DNA of 64,000 nt from Neoceratodus forsteri. Its lineage: Eukaryota > Chordata > Ceratodontiformes > Ceratodontidae. The DNA lies in NCBI GenBank assembly GCA_016271365.2, contig CM057453.1:1093826501-1093890500 (forward strand), given 5' to 3'. The notes under the pieces are model-generated. The model saw only the letters and a program-made list of their open reading frames with translations. It searched no databases and had not been told where the DNA came from. A program made the position numbers and the translations under genes. Positions 30,579 through 41,080 of the stretch are shown here, piece by piece; the stretch's first letter is position 1, and every line of letters starts with the position of its first letter.

Positions 30579-30892
30579 GCCAGACAGTGTGGATGAACAA
30601 CATATCCATGTCCCTAGAAATACAGGTTACTCACCTGTAACAGGAGTTCTAGGAATGGTATATGTTGTTCATCGACCCGACCTCCCCGGCTTCGACGCAC
30701 AACCTGAGCTTCCAGCGGGCCAGATCTGGCGTCATGGGGCGGAGCCGAGAGTTTTACCACCCGGGTGAGTGGGAGGAGCCAGCTTGAAGACCTTCCGGCA
30801 AGATTTAAAGCGGCAAGGAACCTGCCAATAAGTGTGGATGAACAACATATACCATTCCTAGAACTCCTGTTACAGGTGAGTAACCTGTATTT
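30579..30892 (+). repeat. DIRS-7 ICR (30579-30673) and right ITR (about 30700-30892)
   Basis: The ICR joins complements of both tips (...ATCCATGTCCCTAGAA then ATACAGGTTACTCACCTGTA). The right ITR ends with the palindrome TACAGGTGAGTAACCTGTA. The ICR reads GCCAGACAGTGTGG, whereas both ITRs of this element carry the CACTTATTGG version; the ICR variant matches the left ITR of DIRS-12. Confidence 0.92.
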
Positions 30893-31790
30893 TCTTGCTA
30901 CTCAGTCGGCCTTGCAGGAGACCTGGCTCGGCGATGCGCTGGCCCAGACTTGGAAGCAGCGGTGCCAGATGGTTTCTGTGTAGTGTACTGCCAGAGGATG
31001 GATCACAGGGGTAGTGCTGTGTTTCTTCGAACTGAACAGGGAATAGTGGCGCACCCTGTGGGGGATACCTCGACCTTTGACTGTGTCCATCTGTGGTGGT
31101 CTAGGTGCTGGGTGCAGATTCCTCCTCATTTATTGTCCACCTGAGGGGGACTTTCTGTGGAAAATCGTGGAGTTTGTCGCCGACCAGCTGTTTGAGTTGC
31201 TGAGGTAGATTATCCTTTGTGATTTCAACATGGGGGTCGATGACGAACCATCACATTTTGGTCAGGAGTTCCTCCGGATTATGTTGGCTCTGGGCCTAGC
31301 ACAAGCAGTTGCTGCTGGTACCCAGCAACACGGACACGCATTGTACCTGGTTTTCCACAGAGGGCTTGAGGTCAAGAACCTCGGGATTGACCCAGTCAGT
31401 TGCTTGGATCATTGCTCCATCAGTTTCCAGTTCAGGGCACCCTTTACAGCCCTTCTCCTGTGAGAGGTTGTCAGATACTGTCGTTTGGTGGATTGAACCG
31501 TTAGGTCTTCTGGAGGTACTTGACACCACGGGTATATTGGCGCTTGTGCTGCTGGTATGGGGGAAGTGGTGGCAGCCTATAATAGGGCTGTCACTGTGGT
31601 CTTTGACCTGTTGGCTCCAATCCATGTCCATCCTTTGCATTCGTGTCTTGGCTTGCCTTGGTTTGATGATGAGCTAAGATTAATGAAGTCTATGGAATGG
31701 AAGTTAGAAAGGTGTTTGGTGGAGCTCCAGAGCTCAGGAGTGCAAACTGGCTTGTACTGCTCACTATGGTGTGTGTATCAAAGGGCAGTC
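30893..31790 (+). pseudogene. LINE-A endonuclease region
   Basis: LQETWLGDALAQTW (about 30913-30955) matches the ETWL motif of APE-type endonucleases. Further on, LCDFNMGVDDEPSHFG (about 31218-31262) and DPVSCLDHCSISFQF (about 31390-31435) match the catalytic DFN and final D-H-x-x-I/V motifs. Stops and frameshifts are frequent. MIIKN before DIRS-7 at 25046-25062 is the piece just upstream. The next part, 31557-31793, resembles the linker before RT. Confidence 0.8.
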
Positions 31791-32519
31791 TAGCATAAGA
31801 ACGCAGAATTCCTGTCGAGGGATTGCGGCTGGGAAAAATCAACCAGCTCAACTTTTTCATGCTGTAGACAGGCTTTTACACCTGGCTTGTCTAGAGCCCA
31901 TTAATAAAAAGTGTCATTTTCCCAATTTGAGGAGCTTGCCTAGTTTTTTTTTTTTGTCAGATAGGGTGTCCTCCATTAGGGCTGGGATCTCCTTTTCTGT
32001 ACGGTCTTTGTCCAGCAGTGGGGGGATGGGATGTCTCATTGGCTTTCGGTGGTTTTGGAAGGAGTTTCAGCCACTGATGACTGAGGAGGTCATCGGGGTG
32101 GTCTTTAAGCTGTGACCTACCTGCTGTGAACTGGACCCATGCCCAACGCAGCAGTTAATGGGCTGTGTGGAACAGCTGGGTCCAGTATTAGCTAGGATTG
32201 CTGGATGTTCCTTGTCGGGAGGGTCTTTCCAGCGAATGAAAAAAATGTCTGGTGAGACCCCCTTTTTTTTTTTTTTTTTGAAAAAATGGCATTGAACCCA
32301 GATGTCCTAGGAGAATTGGACCGGTCTCTAACCTGCCGTTTTTAGGTAAGGTTATTGTGAAAGTGGTGGCATTGCAGCTTGAGGCTCATTTTGAGACCTT
32401 CGATATCTATCTATCCATCCATGAGCCTCCCCAGTTGTGGTTTCCACCAAGATTCAGCATTGAAAACCGTCTTGGTCAGGGTGCAAAATCTGCTCATGGC
32501 GAGGGATAGAGGAGAGAGA
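31791..32519 (+). pseudogene. LINE-A degraded linker and N-terminal RT region
   Basis: Between endonuclease and RT the reading is broken by stops and T runs (31947-31957, 32262-32279). SQFEELA- and LEAHFETFD-like fragments suggest ordinary LINE ORF2 sequence, but no motif is safe. I see no other gene here. Confidence 0.5.
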
Positions 32520-33271
32520 GAGATCAATTTTGGTACTCCTAGATCTCTCCTTTGCATTTGACACCATTGACCATGGGCTGCTTCTGGACCATCTCAGGGA
32601 ATACATGGGACTCACCAGCACAGTTTTGTGCTAGTTTGAATCCTTCCTTCAGGGCAGGTGTCAAAGAATGGTGATAAGTAACTTCTCATCACACCCAAGA
32701 GACCTGCACTGTGGGGTTCCCCAGGGATCGATCCTTTCGCCCATGCTGTTTTTGTTGTACATGCTACCACTGGGAAAATCATCAGGCAGTATGGTGTTGG
32801 GTTTCACTGCTTTGCAGATGATACTCAACTCTGTCTTTTGCACCCCAGGACTGTTTGGTTGAGATCCTGGGCTGGATATCCTTGAGTTGGCTGAGGCTCA
32901 GTCCCGAAAAAACTGAAGTACTGGTGTTTAACCTGGGTAGGAAAAGAGGACGGACGGTGTCTGAGGGGTTACAAAACCTCTGTCTGTGCCTTTCGTCTGG
33001 ACGCTGTCCATCAGGTGAAGAATTTAGGTTTCATTCTGGATGAAGAGCTGACATTTGAGGCTCAGGTGTCTGCTGTCATCTGTAGTGGTTTCTGTTACCT
33101 CAAAAGTATCAGCCAGATTCGTTTCCTTAGTCCCTCTGAGGACCTGCCTTTGCTAGCGCATGCCTCTGACATTGCGTCTTGATTGCAGCAATGCCCCCCT
33201 CTACCTTGGGGTCAGTGGAGGTGTGCTATGGTACCTGCAGTTGTGAAATGCAGCTGCGAGATTAACAAGTC
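32520..33271 (+). pseudogene. LINE-A reverse transcriptase, palm to C-terminal domain
   Basis: LVLLDLSFAFDTIDHGLLLD (about 32530-32590) is RT block A. RMVISNFSSHPRDLHCGVPQ (about 32660-32720) followed by GSILSPMLFLLYM is the GVPQGS block. The F-A-D-D region is present near 32808-32825 (TTTGCAGATGATACTC) but out of frame with it. LAEAQSRKN-like and LDCSNAPLYLGV, NAAARLTS (about 33180-33270) are C-terminal blocks typical of CR1/L2 clades. It ends at the DIRS-8 insertion. Confidence 0.85.
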
Positions 33272-33425
33272 TTATAGGATCGTGGAAATGTTGTTCATCC
33301 ACATTTATTGGAATGTCCCTTTCCCCTTTTAGAATCTCCAGACTTCTTCAAGCTGTCTCCTCCCACCCACCCAGGTGGTATAACCCTCTGCTTCGCCCCA
33401 TGACGCCGGATCTTCCTTTCTGCTG
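33272..33425 (+). repeat. DIRS-8 left ITR
   Basis: TTATAGGATCGTGGAAATGT starts it; CCACCCAGGTGGTATAACCC and CCCCATGACGCCGGATC align with the alpha ITR. The ICR at 38503 carries the expected complement with CACGATCCTAGAA. Confidence 0.9.
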
Positions 33426-33544
33426 GAAGATTCAGGTTGCCTCCTTCGTGCTTCTGCATTTTGTGGGCCCTGGCTTCCAAACCTTCGGTTATTCCGAAAA
33501 TTCATCTAGTTCGCATTAGCGATCGTGACTGCTTATCTTTGATT

Positions 33545-35525
33545 ATGGAAAACCAGTCTTGCCCCGGATTTCGTCGGTGTTCATGCAGCCAGAAAATGTC
33601 GCACACTGACCCCCACACCGCGTGCGTCTATTGCCTGGCTGTCGACCACGGCACCTCAAAAGTGGGATTTTTGTCTTGAATTTCACTAACATCCTCAACA
33701 GCTGGCTCACACGGCTGAAGTTGGGGAGGCCGGAATTACGGAACTCTTCGGTGAAATCAGAGGAGGCTCAGTGGGGCGGTTTCCGTGGCTGTGGGATCCG
33801 CCGAGCAAGTGGAATGCATGCAAGCCTTCGAGGAGGAAGCGGCTCGTGATGGGGAATCTTCCTCTCAGAGCTTCTTTGTTCTGCTCAACCTGGGCTCCAC
33901 TTTCTCAGGTTCTTTCCGAGAGTTGTGCCACTGTCTCCCAACTAAGGAAGAGGTCCTGCGGGCATGCACTCCTCTCAGTCCCGTAAGCGTGAAAAGGACC
34001 CGGGATTCGTAGTCTCGGCGAAGACGTTCTTGGGAGAGATCTCAGTCCCAGGAACTGGCAATCTCTACTTCAGTCGAAATTGTCTTTTCGGCCAAGGCAA
34101 CGCCATTGGTCGTCCTCGTCCTCCTCGGATGAGGAGCGGCTCCATCAGAAACTCCAGCGCTACAAGGATCTCGTGTGGCAACAGCTGATTTTGTCCGGGC
34201 ACAAGTCGACCCCAGTTTCCACCCTGGCCATTACTTGTCTTTCGCCTCCCAGGCTGAAGTCGACTCGGAGCCGATTAAGTCAGCTCCCCCGCCCGCGGAG
34301 CCTGAGAAACCTCCGGTTCGACCTAAACTGGTCTCTCCACCAATCGTGGTGGAACCACCGCCCAATCAACCTGTGGAAGGGGCACCTTTCAAGGAAGATA
34401 GACCAGACACCGGGCTTCCCTGGCATCTCTGTCACTGTCATCCCAGACCACCCCTGGCGGGTCAAAGGTGATCTGGGTGGTCGACCGTTTTATCCGGATT
34501 TCTCGGATTCAGATGAGACCGGTCTACATTCTCATCCCGGGGATGATGAATGGACCGGTGGGTTAGAGACTGAGGAAGGTCCTTCGTCCTTTCAGGGCAT
34601 TCTTAGCCTCATCTGAGTGTACAGGGATGCCCCAGGAATCTATCCAGAAAAAGGTGGAGTACCTCTCACGGACATCCTCAAGAGAGTGGCTACCCCGGTG
34701 GAGGCCTTTCCTGTGGCCGAGGCTGTAGTTGGCTTGGCCTTAGAACTTTGGCAGCACCCTGCCTCCTGTCCAGATCAGTATGCCCGCATGGCCGCAAGTG
34801 TGTGGTGCCCATGGGGTCCCTTGTGAGGTTCACAGAGCATCCTTCAGCTGAGAACCTGGTGACCGCCTATGTGTTCAGGTGTACTAGCAGTTCTGCTGCC
34901 ACTGACCTCCCTCCCAAAAAAGAATCCAAACTCTTGGATCATTCGGCTCGAATGGTCTATGCAGCCTCATCTTTAGGCCTTCGTCAGGCAAGTTCGGCCG
35001 TCATCATGGCACACTTCTCCCATGCTGTCTTGGGGTCTTTGGATGAAGTCCTCCCACACCTCCCCGCGGACATGCCGACCATGGTCAAGCAGGTCCAGGA
35101 TCAGGGCTGGGCTGTTGCCAAACAGCAGCTTTAGACAGCCCTGGACATTGGGAATTCTTGTGCACACTCGATGGGAGCTGCAGTTTAGGCTTGGCTGAGA
35201 CTCCTCTTTTTCGGCAGATACTCGGCACAAATTAGCTGTTGTGCCTTTCCTATGCACCGACCTTTTTGGCCTAGGTGTGGCTGGTCCCCTTCAGCGTATT
35301 GAGCAGTCCAATGCCAACTTGGATGCTACTTCTGCTAAAGGTTCTTCAGGCAAGAAGCGGCAGAAGAAGGAGAAGAAGCCTTTTCGGCACAGCAACCCTC
35401 CTTTCAAGGAGGGCAACAGCAGCAGGCTCAAGCTTGGCGCCCCTGGCCCAAGCCTGGGCTCTCCCGTGTCCGTAAAGAAGGCAGAGGTTCAGGTCCTGGA
35501 TCCTCCTCCTCCAAGCCTACTTGGT
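33545..35525 (+). pseudogene. DIRS-8 gag-like ORF
   Basis: ATG 33545 gives MENQSCPGFRRCSCSQKM; the Gly of the C-x-C-G motif is Ser, HTACVYCLAVDH follows, and a frameshift removes the last Cys pair from this frame. Later frames: KLQRYKDLVWQQLILSGHKS (about 34150), SDSDETGLHSHPGDDE, YAASSLGLRQASSAVIMAHF (about 34958-35020), SHAVLGSLDEVLPHLP, then a stop at 35132 and PFLCTDLFGLGVAGPLQRI with a Lys-rich tail. TGA at 35525-35527 closes the gag frame at the equivalent of the DIRS-5 stop. Confidence 0.84.
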
Positions 35526-36570
35526 GACGGGGTGGTGCTGCCACCCCCTCTCCCGTCACGCCAGCACTGGGTCCTCCCGTGGGTGGCTAACTCTGCCACT
35601 TTCTTTTCTCCTAGTCCATTATTACCATGGACAGGTGGGTTTTGGAAATGGTCTGTCAGGGACTGCCTCTGGAATTTGAGCAGCACCCTCCAAGTCGAGC
35701 CCGTGCCCCTTGGGAGGAAAGAGTATCTGTTCATACTTGGTCGGCTCTCCGAGATGACATCGCTCAGCTCCTCCTCAAGGAGACAGTAGCTCCAGTGACT
35801 GATTCTCTAGCAGACCCAGGCTTTGTGCCCAAGCGGACGGGGGGCTGGCGCCCAATTCTAGATCTTCGTGACCTGAGTCGGTATCCCGGGTCACGCACCT
35901 TTCGAATGGTCACTCTGTCCCAGATCATACCATCCTTGGAGCGAAACATGTGGTTCTGTTCACTGGATCTGCAGAATGCGTTCTTTCACATCCCAATCTG
36001 TCCGCCTCATTGGCTGTTCCTCTGCTTCATAGCCGAAGGAACCGTAGAAGAGTTCCGAGCCATGCCGTTCGGCCTGTCATCGGCTCCATGGGTCTTTGCC
36101 AAATGTATTGGAGTGGTGGCAGCTCACTTTGGGGGGGGTGTGTCAGAATTTACCTCTACCTCGACAATTGGCTCTTAGCAGGTCCCACCCAGCATGAAGT
36201 GGAGAGGTTCAGGGACCTGGTCCTCTAGACGTGCTCCCAACTTGGCCTCTTGATCACCAAGGCCAAGTCGGAATTCGTGCCTTGTCAGGTGATGTGCTTC
36301 ATTGGGGCAGAGCTCGATTTGTTGTCAAGTCAGGCGGACAGGGTGATGGTTGTCTCCTCCTATGCCCAATCATTTCTGGTTGGGCAGTTGCTCCCTGCCT
36401 GGGACTTTCTGCGCCTTCTGGGTTGCATGGTGGCATGCACCTCTGTGGTCCGTTGGGCCTGGTGGCACATGTGCCCCCTCCAATGGGAGCTGGCCACCCA
36501 GTGGACCCGGCACCACGGTTATTTCAACCAGCTGATCACTGTAACCCAGAAGATGTGGGACGCTCTCTAA
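35526..36570 (+). pseudogene. DIRS-8 reverse transcriptase
   Basis: The frame 35627-36178 runs MDRWVLEMVCQGLPLEFEQH, GFVPKRTGGWRPILDLRDLS, RTFRMVTLSQIIPSLERNMW, FCSLDLQNAFFHIPICPPHW, FRAMPFGLSSAPWVFAKCIG; five or so codons are missing at the RYFLVP block. A shift near 36140 puts the active site, YLDNW, in another frame (about 36157-36171): the second catalytic Asp is Asn. FIGAELDLLSSQADRVMV and FLRLLGCMVACTSVV follow in 36250-36570. Confidence 0.92.
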
Positions 36571-36629
36571 TGGTGGACCGCCCCAGACCGGTTGCAGGAT
36601 AGGGATCCCATTTGTCCACCCAGAGCCGA

Positions 36630-37423
36630 TGGCCGTCCTCACGACTGATGCCTCTCTCATGGGCTAGGGAGCCCACATGGGGGACAAAAGTGCCCATGAG
36701 TTCTGGACCCCCGAGGAGTCCCGATACCACATCAACCTGTTGGAGCTCAGAGCAGTCAGACTGGCACTGTCAGCTTTCGCTCCTCAGCTCTGGGGTCAAG
36801 TGGTTCAAGTCCAGACAGACAATACCACGACCAAGTACTACCTCAACAAACAGGGCGGCACGCACTTCAGTCTACTTTGCAGGGATGTGCTCCGCATCTG
36901 CACCCTTGTCAGACATCTGGAGGCGGACCTCCTAGCCATTCATGTGGCAGGAGCCTCAAACCATCTGGCGGATGCTCTCAGCCACTTAGGCGAGGCATCC
37001 TACGAGTGGTCTCTCCATCCAGAGGTAGCTTACAGCCTGTTCTCCCACTGGGGCAAACCGATGATGGACCTGTTTTTCCTCCAGGGAAAACACCAAGCTG
37101 AGGCTGTTTCATGCCTGCCCCACTCAGCAGGGCTCGCCGCTGGGGGATGCCTTCTCGAGGCCATGGACCCCAGGCCTCTTCTATGCCTTTCCTCCATTTT
37201 CCTTGATCCACAAGGTGCTCCTCAAGGTGAGGAGGGACAAGGTGAAGGTGATTCTGGTAGCCCCAGACTGGCTGCGCCAGTTCTGCTATCCAAATCTCCT
37301 CAGCTGCAGGTCCCCAGCACAGCTTCCAGCATGCCCGGACCTGATCTCTCTCTCAATCAGGGGAAGGTATTCCATCTGGATCTTCAATCCCTGCACCTCA
37401 CAGCATGGTACCCGAGCGGCTAG
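36630..37423 (+). pseudogene. DIRS-8 RNase H and methyltransferase-like domains
   Basis: LTTDASLMG (about 36638-36665) is followed by TAG instead of Trp. In the frame 36677-37423: YHINLLELRAVRLALSAF, VQTDNTTTKYYLNKQGGTHF, ADLLAIHVAGASNHLADALS and YEWSLHPEVAYSLFSHWGKP. The methyltransferase-like domain is partly shifted: MDLFFLQGKH, FPPFSLIHKVLLKVRRDKVK and VILVAPDWLRQFCY in alternating frames, then VFHLDLQSLHLTAWYPSG. Confidence 0.9.
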
Positions 37424-38451
37424 AGTTCCAGGCTTTGGGTCTTTCTGAGGATATCCTCGCTGTGGAGGAGGCATCCAGAAAGGAATCAACCAGGAAATGC
37501 TGTTATGCCTTCAAATGGAAAAGGTTTTCCATTTGGTGTCAGGGCAAGGGCCTGGACCCTTGATCCTGTTCAGTGGCTTACATTCTCTACTACCTTTGGT
37601 CTCTCTCCAAAGGGGGTCTATGGTCATCGACCCTTGGGGTGCACCTGGCAGCCATCTCTACTTACTGGGCATGGGCCGGTCAGCCGACGGCGCAGGAGAT
37701 GGTGGTCAGGCGCCTTTTCAAAGGTCTGGATCACATATCCCCTCCGGTGTGTGAACCTCCGCCTCTGTGGGATCTACTGCTGGTACTGGCAAAGCTCATG
37801 AGCAAGCCATTCGAACCAATGCACAAGTGTGCATCGTCACACTTGTGGAAGACTGCCTTCCTGGTGGCTGTCACGTTTGTCAGAAGAACAGGGGCGCTCC
37901 AGGCGCTTTTGATGGACTCCCATTCTCTGGTCTTCCACAAGGACAGGCTTGTCCTGTGCCCCACCTGAAATTCCTTCCGTAGGTGGTGTCAGAGTTTCAC
38001 CTTAACCAGGTGTTAACTCTGCCTGTATACTACCCTAATTACATCTCGGAGACTGAGTACAGCTCCATACTTTGGACCTGAGACGAGCTCTCTCCTACTA
38101 TAAGAGGATGGTGGAAGTTTGGGGAGAGGTTTGCCAGCTGTTTGTCACCTGCGCTAAAGCCGCTTCTGGCAGATCTGCAGCAAAACGGACTGTTGCAAGG
38201 TGGATTACATCTTTCATAAGTCTGTGCTATGAGTTGGCTCGCATGGAGCCTCTCAGAGGGATAAGTGCTCATTCTAACCGCATACCGCTGCATTGGTGGC
38301 TGCTTCCAGGGACATCCCTATCCAGGAAATCTATCGGGCTGCTACCTGGAAGTCGGCAAACACCTTCATTACCCATTACCACATCGACCTTGAGTCACAT
38401 CAGGATGCTGGTTTTGGGGCCTCAGTTCTCCAATCTCTGTTTCCCAAGTGA
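37424..38451 (+). pseudogene. DIRS-8 tyrosine recombinase
   Basis: Pieces: FKWKRFSIWCQGKGLD (about 37510-37557), LGVHLAAISTYW, PPPLWDLLLVLAKLMSKPFE (about 37760-37820), LWKTAFLVAVTFVRRTGALQ (first Arg kept in FVRR, about 37845-37900), VSEFHLNQVLTLPVYYPN, RALSYYKRMVEVWGEVCQLF, then GISAHSNRIPLHWWL with HSNR-TAA after an indel (about 38260-38290) and THYHIDLESHQDAGF (Tyr, about 38372-38415). The stop is near 38451. Confidence 0.9.
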
Positions 38452-38502
38452 GTATCAGTGGGGGTGTGTGCCTTGCCTCCCTCCTTCCGGAGAACTGCTA
38501 GG

Positions 38503-38796
38503 AGTCTGCCAATATGTGTGGATGAACAACATATCCACGATCCTAGAAAAACAGGTTACTCACCTGTAACAGTAGTTCTAGGAGTGTGGTATATGATGTT
38601 CATCCACACGGACCCTGCTGACCTTCCCGGCTGCAGATGCACAAACCTTGCTTCCAGCAGGCTAAGATCTGGTGTCATGGGGTGGAGCAGAGGGTTATAC
38701 CACCCTACAATTCTTAGAGGAAAGGGACAAGCCAATAATTGTGGATGAACAACATTTACCACTCCTAGAGCTACTGTTTACAGGTGAGTAACCTGT
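38503..38796 (+). repeat. DIRS-8 ICR (38503-38605) and right ITR (to 38796)
   Basis: The ICR joins GTGTGGATGAACAACATATC and CACGATCCTAGAA (left tip) to AACAGGTTACTCACCTGTAA (right tip). The right ITR is shortened by about 60 bases compared with the left one, between TTATACCACC and AGGAAAGGGA. It ends TACAGGTGAGTAACCTGTT. Confidence 0.9.
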
Positions 38797-39404
38797 TGTT
38801 CCTAGATGAAGCTGTATCACCCCTGCACTGCGGGATCTGAACTGGCTGCCGGTAAAGTGGCACATCTCTTATAAGATCAGGTTATTAAGGCCCTGCATAG
38901 TCTGGGCCCTGGCTACCTATGTGATGTCTTGCACCCATGCTGTCCTGCTCGCCCTCTCCTTTCTTCCGATGAGAGCCTCCTGGTAATCCCCAAAACTCGA
39001 TTAAGATCTGTGGACGTAGCCTTCAGAATGGCTGGACTAACACTTTGGAACTCATTACCGAGGTCTCTGAGGGAAGCCCCATCGATTGAAATATTTAATA
39101 AAATAAAAAAAAAAAAAAAAAAAACTTGCGCTACCTCTTTATCCAGGCGTTTGGCTCTACTGTGGACTTTAAGTGATCTTAGGTCATTTACTAGTGATTG
39201 TGAATTTTACTTATGATGCCCATATTCACCTCAACTGTATATTTTATAGTAACTACTGTTTAGTGGATTGGAATTTATTTTTATGTCTATTGGGCTATGT
39301 AGTAGGTGACTGATGTACATTACTTTGTACAGGCACCCTCGACCAATGGGGTAGGGCTCCAGAAACAAAATACAACTACTACTACTACTACTACTGCTAT
39401 TACT
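38797..39404 (+). pseudogene. LINE-A ORF2 C-terminus and 3' UTR
   Basis: RDLNWLPVKWHISYKI (about 38843-38890), then ATYLCDVLHPCCPARPLLSS and DVAFRMAGLTLWNSLPRSLR (about 39013-39072) are the conserved C-terminal motifs of CR1/L2-type ORF2. A poly-A run at 39104-39123 and a 3' UTR precede the (ACT)n tail at 39373-39396. Confidence 0.9.
39373..39402 (+). repeat. (ACT)n simple tail of LINE-A
   Basis: About nine ACT/TAC triplets follow AAAATACA at the LINE 3' end; short 3' microsatellite tails are usual in CR1/L2 clades. DIRS-6 recombinase sequence resumes just after it. Confidence 0.9.
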
Positions 39405-39760
39405 CCATACCCTGGACCTGCAGAGGGCACTTGACAGGCTTGTGAGCTCTTTGCCACATATTCCGGCAGACCAGCAGCAAAGTGGACAGTTGTCAGGTGG
39501 ATTACATCATGCATCGACCTCTGCATATGTTGGCTGGTAGGGAGCCTTCTGTAGGGGTTAGGGCTCATTCCACCAGACATACCGCTGCTTTGATGGCTGC
39601 TTCCAGGGACATCCCTATCCGGAGATCTGCAGGGCTGCTACCTGGAAATTGGCACGCACCTTCATTTCCCACTACTGCATCAACCTTCAGGATACCTACA
39701 GTAGTGGTAAATGGGGAATTCTTGGACATTAGAGAGGTGATGAACAGGTTTACCACTGGG
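39405..39760 (+). pseudogene. DIRS-6 tyrosine recombinase, C-terminal piece
   Basis: LDLQRALDRLVSSLPHIF, then SCQVDYIMHRPLHMLAGREP, VRAHSTRHTAALMAASRDIP (HxxR, about 39560-39620) and, one frame over, TWKLARTFISHYCINL (Tyr, about 39640-39688). HSTRHTAA with AASRD puts it in the alpha family. It joins the piece ending at 25033. The end near 39700-39760 is uncertain. Confidence 0.87.
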
Positions 39761-39769
39761 CTCGGTCCC

Positions 39770-40700
39770 TGTTAACATTCATCTGTGACATACGGGTGGG
39801 CATACAGGGCAAGATCTGCCACTTTGAGAATGGCACCAAGATCTGCGTTGAGTGGGACACTGAGTGTGGGATTAGGCACTAAGGGAGGACTTGGGTAGGT
39901 TGGAAAACTGCTTCAAGATCTGGCGGCTAGACATGGATATGAAAAAATGTAATGTAGTGCACATTAGGGAAAAAGAACCTGAGAACGCAACATGAGGTGG
40001 GGAGGTGAAGTACTGAAAAGCACAGTAGAGCAAAAACACCTAGGAGTAATAATGTGGGAAAATCTGAAATCCACAGTGCAGCAAGGCATTGGGGAAGGAA
40101 AACAGCATGCTGGGATACGTAAGGAGGGAAATCTGGCACAGACTGGGGCATTCCTGTCACTATACAGATCATGGGTATGCCTGTGCATGATTCTGGAACT
40201 GATACCTACATTAAGGATTGTGAGGGGGTCTATGCGATGCAGTAAAGGGAGATCAGAATATTACATGATATTGGGGGGGGATCTGATAAACTGCAAGACA
40301 TCAACATGTACACCTTGGAAACTAGGAGAGGGCGTACATTACAGAAACTTACAAATGCTGTACCTGCATGCGGTAAACAGGGTGACTTGCAAGGACCCAT
40401 TCACTTCAGGTGCAGTTATAGCCCTGTTGGCGAATTCACTGAAACTGGATGTCTGCAAGCACTTATTCACTGAAGGGGTGGTGGGTGAGTGAAGCAGACT
40501 GCCAAAGGAAGGTAGCGATGGCCAAAACTGTGGGGTTTTTCAAAGCCAGGTGGGACGGTGACATGGCTGTATTAAGATGGTAATGGGCAAAGGTAAAGGA
40601 GAGGGATGGCTACAAGAGCCTACATAAAGCAGGTAGGGTCGGTAGACTGGATGGGCCATTGGGTCCATTTCTACTGTCATGTTTTAGGTTTCTATGACTT
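39770..40700 (+). mobile_element. LINE-B, degraded CR1-like LINE 3' end
   Basis: GTKICVEWDTE (about 39835) resembles an A-D-D-T-K-I RT block with the Asp pair lost. Then come LDMDMKKCNVVHIREKEPEN, VEQKHLGVIMWENLKSTVQQ (about 40025-40085), SLYRSWVCLCMILEL and DLINCKTSTCTPW, matching the order of CR1-type ORF2 C-termini. The 3' UTR ends GTAGACTGGATGGGCCATTG...TTTCTATGACTT near 40700. It is 5'-truncated with many stops, and sits about 150 bases before the SMC2 exon. Confidence 0.8.
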
Positions 40701-40846
40701 CTACTTAACTATTGTGTTTGTCTGGAGGTAAGGGACTTGAGTTGGTTCCACAGTTTCCTGGTACGTTTGTGGTCTGAACAATGATCATTCTTTCCTCCCT
40801 GGGAAGATCTTAGTGATTATTTTCTTTCATGCTTGTTTCCATGAAG

Positions 40847-41080
40847 GATTCCAAAGCCTTGGGAGCGAAGGAGAAAGAAGTGAAGAAAATTACGGATGGT
40901 TTCAGTGCTCTGCAGGAGACCAGTCAGAAGGATGCTGAGGCCCTAGCTGCAGCGCAGCAGCACTTCAATGCCGTCTCTGCTGGGCTGTCCAGCAACGAGG
41001 ATGGAGTGGAAGCCACCCTTGCAGAGCAGATGATGATCTGCAAGAATGAAATGAGCAAAGCTGAAACCGAAGCCAAACAG
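40847..41080 (+). CDS. SMC2: SMC2 internal exon (arm coiled coil)
   Basis: This 234-base exon of 78 codons, phase 0 at both ends, has a pyrimidine-rich acceptor (TTTCTTTCATGCTTGTTTCC...AAG) before 40847 and the donor GTAGGT at 41081. It reads [20 protein letters not shown], then [20 protein letters not shown] and [16 protein letters not shown], which I recognise as vertebrate SMC2, the ATPase core subunit of condensin I and II. Heptad-like charged sequence fits the arm coiled coil before the hinge. SMC2 pairs with SMC4 and compacts mitotic chromosomes. No frameshift is present. Confidence 0.95.

Larger units (their letters stand above)
25063..30892 (+). mobile_element. DIRS-7, alpha-family DIRS, complete end to end
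   Basis: About 5.83 kb with left ITR (TTCTAGGGACATGG at 25063), gag, RT, RNase H, methyltransferase-like, YR, ICR and right ITR ending ...GTAACCTGTAT near 30890. It is inserted in the endonuclease of LINE-A between AAAAATTTG and TTCTTGCTAC. It is close in sequence to DIRS-5 and DIRS-13. The coding frames are broken by numerous one-base indels. Confidence 0.95.
33272..38796 (+). mobile_element. DIRS-8, alpha-family DIRS, complete end to end, diverged
   Basis: About 5.5 kb, inserted in the C-terminal RT region of LINE-A. It has left ITR (TTATAGGATCGTGG), gag, RT, RNase H, methyltransferase-like, YR, ICR and a right ITR ending ...GTAACCTGTT. Its sequence differs throughout from DIRS-5, 7, 12 and 13, so it is a separate alpha subfamily. 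Confidence 0.93.
25034..39404 (+). mobile_element. LINE-A, CR1/L2-clade LINE split by DIRS-7 and DIRS-8
   Basis: Segments are 25034-25062, 30893-33271 and 38797-39404. It has an APE-type endonuclease, a reverse transcriptase and a 3' domain, and ends in poly-A and (ACT)n. It begins in mid-endonuclease (NKTMIIKN), so it is 5'-truncated, as is usual for LINEs. It is inserted in the DIRS-6 YR: ...CAGACGCCA before it and CCATACCCTGGACCTG after it join into NYRRHTLDLQRAL. Only CCA could be a target-site duplication. It is heavily mutated. Confidence 0.88.
24799..39760 (+). mobile_element. DIRS-6, old alpha-like DIRS: YR remnant split by LINE-A
   Basis: Only two YR pieces lie in the window, 24799-25033 and 39405 to about 39760. 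DIRS-3 interrupts it on the left, so its upstream parts, if present, are outside the window. LINE-A (with DIRS-7 and DIRS-8 inside) interrupts it on the right. No ICR or right ITR was recognised after 39760, so the 3' end is lost or replaced by LINE-B. It is the outermost and therefore oldest element left of SMC2. Confidence 0.78.
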
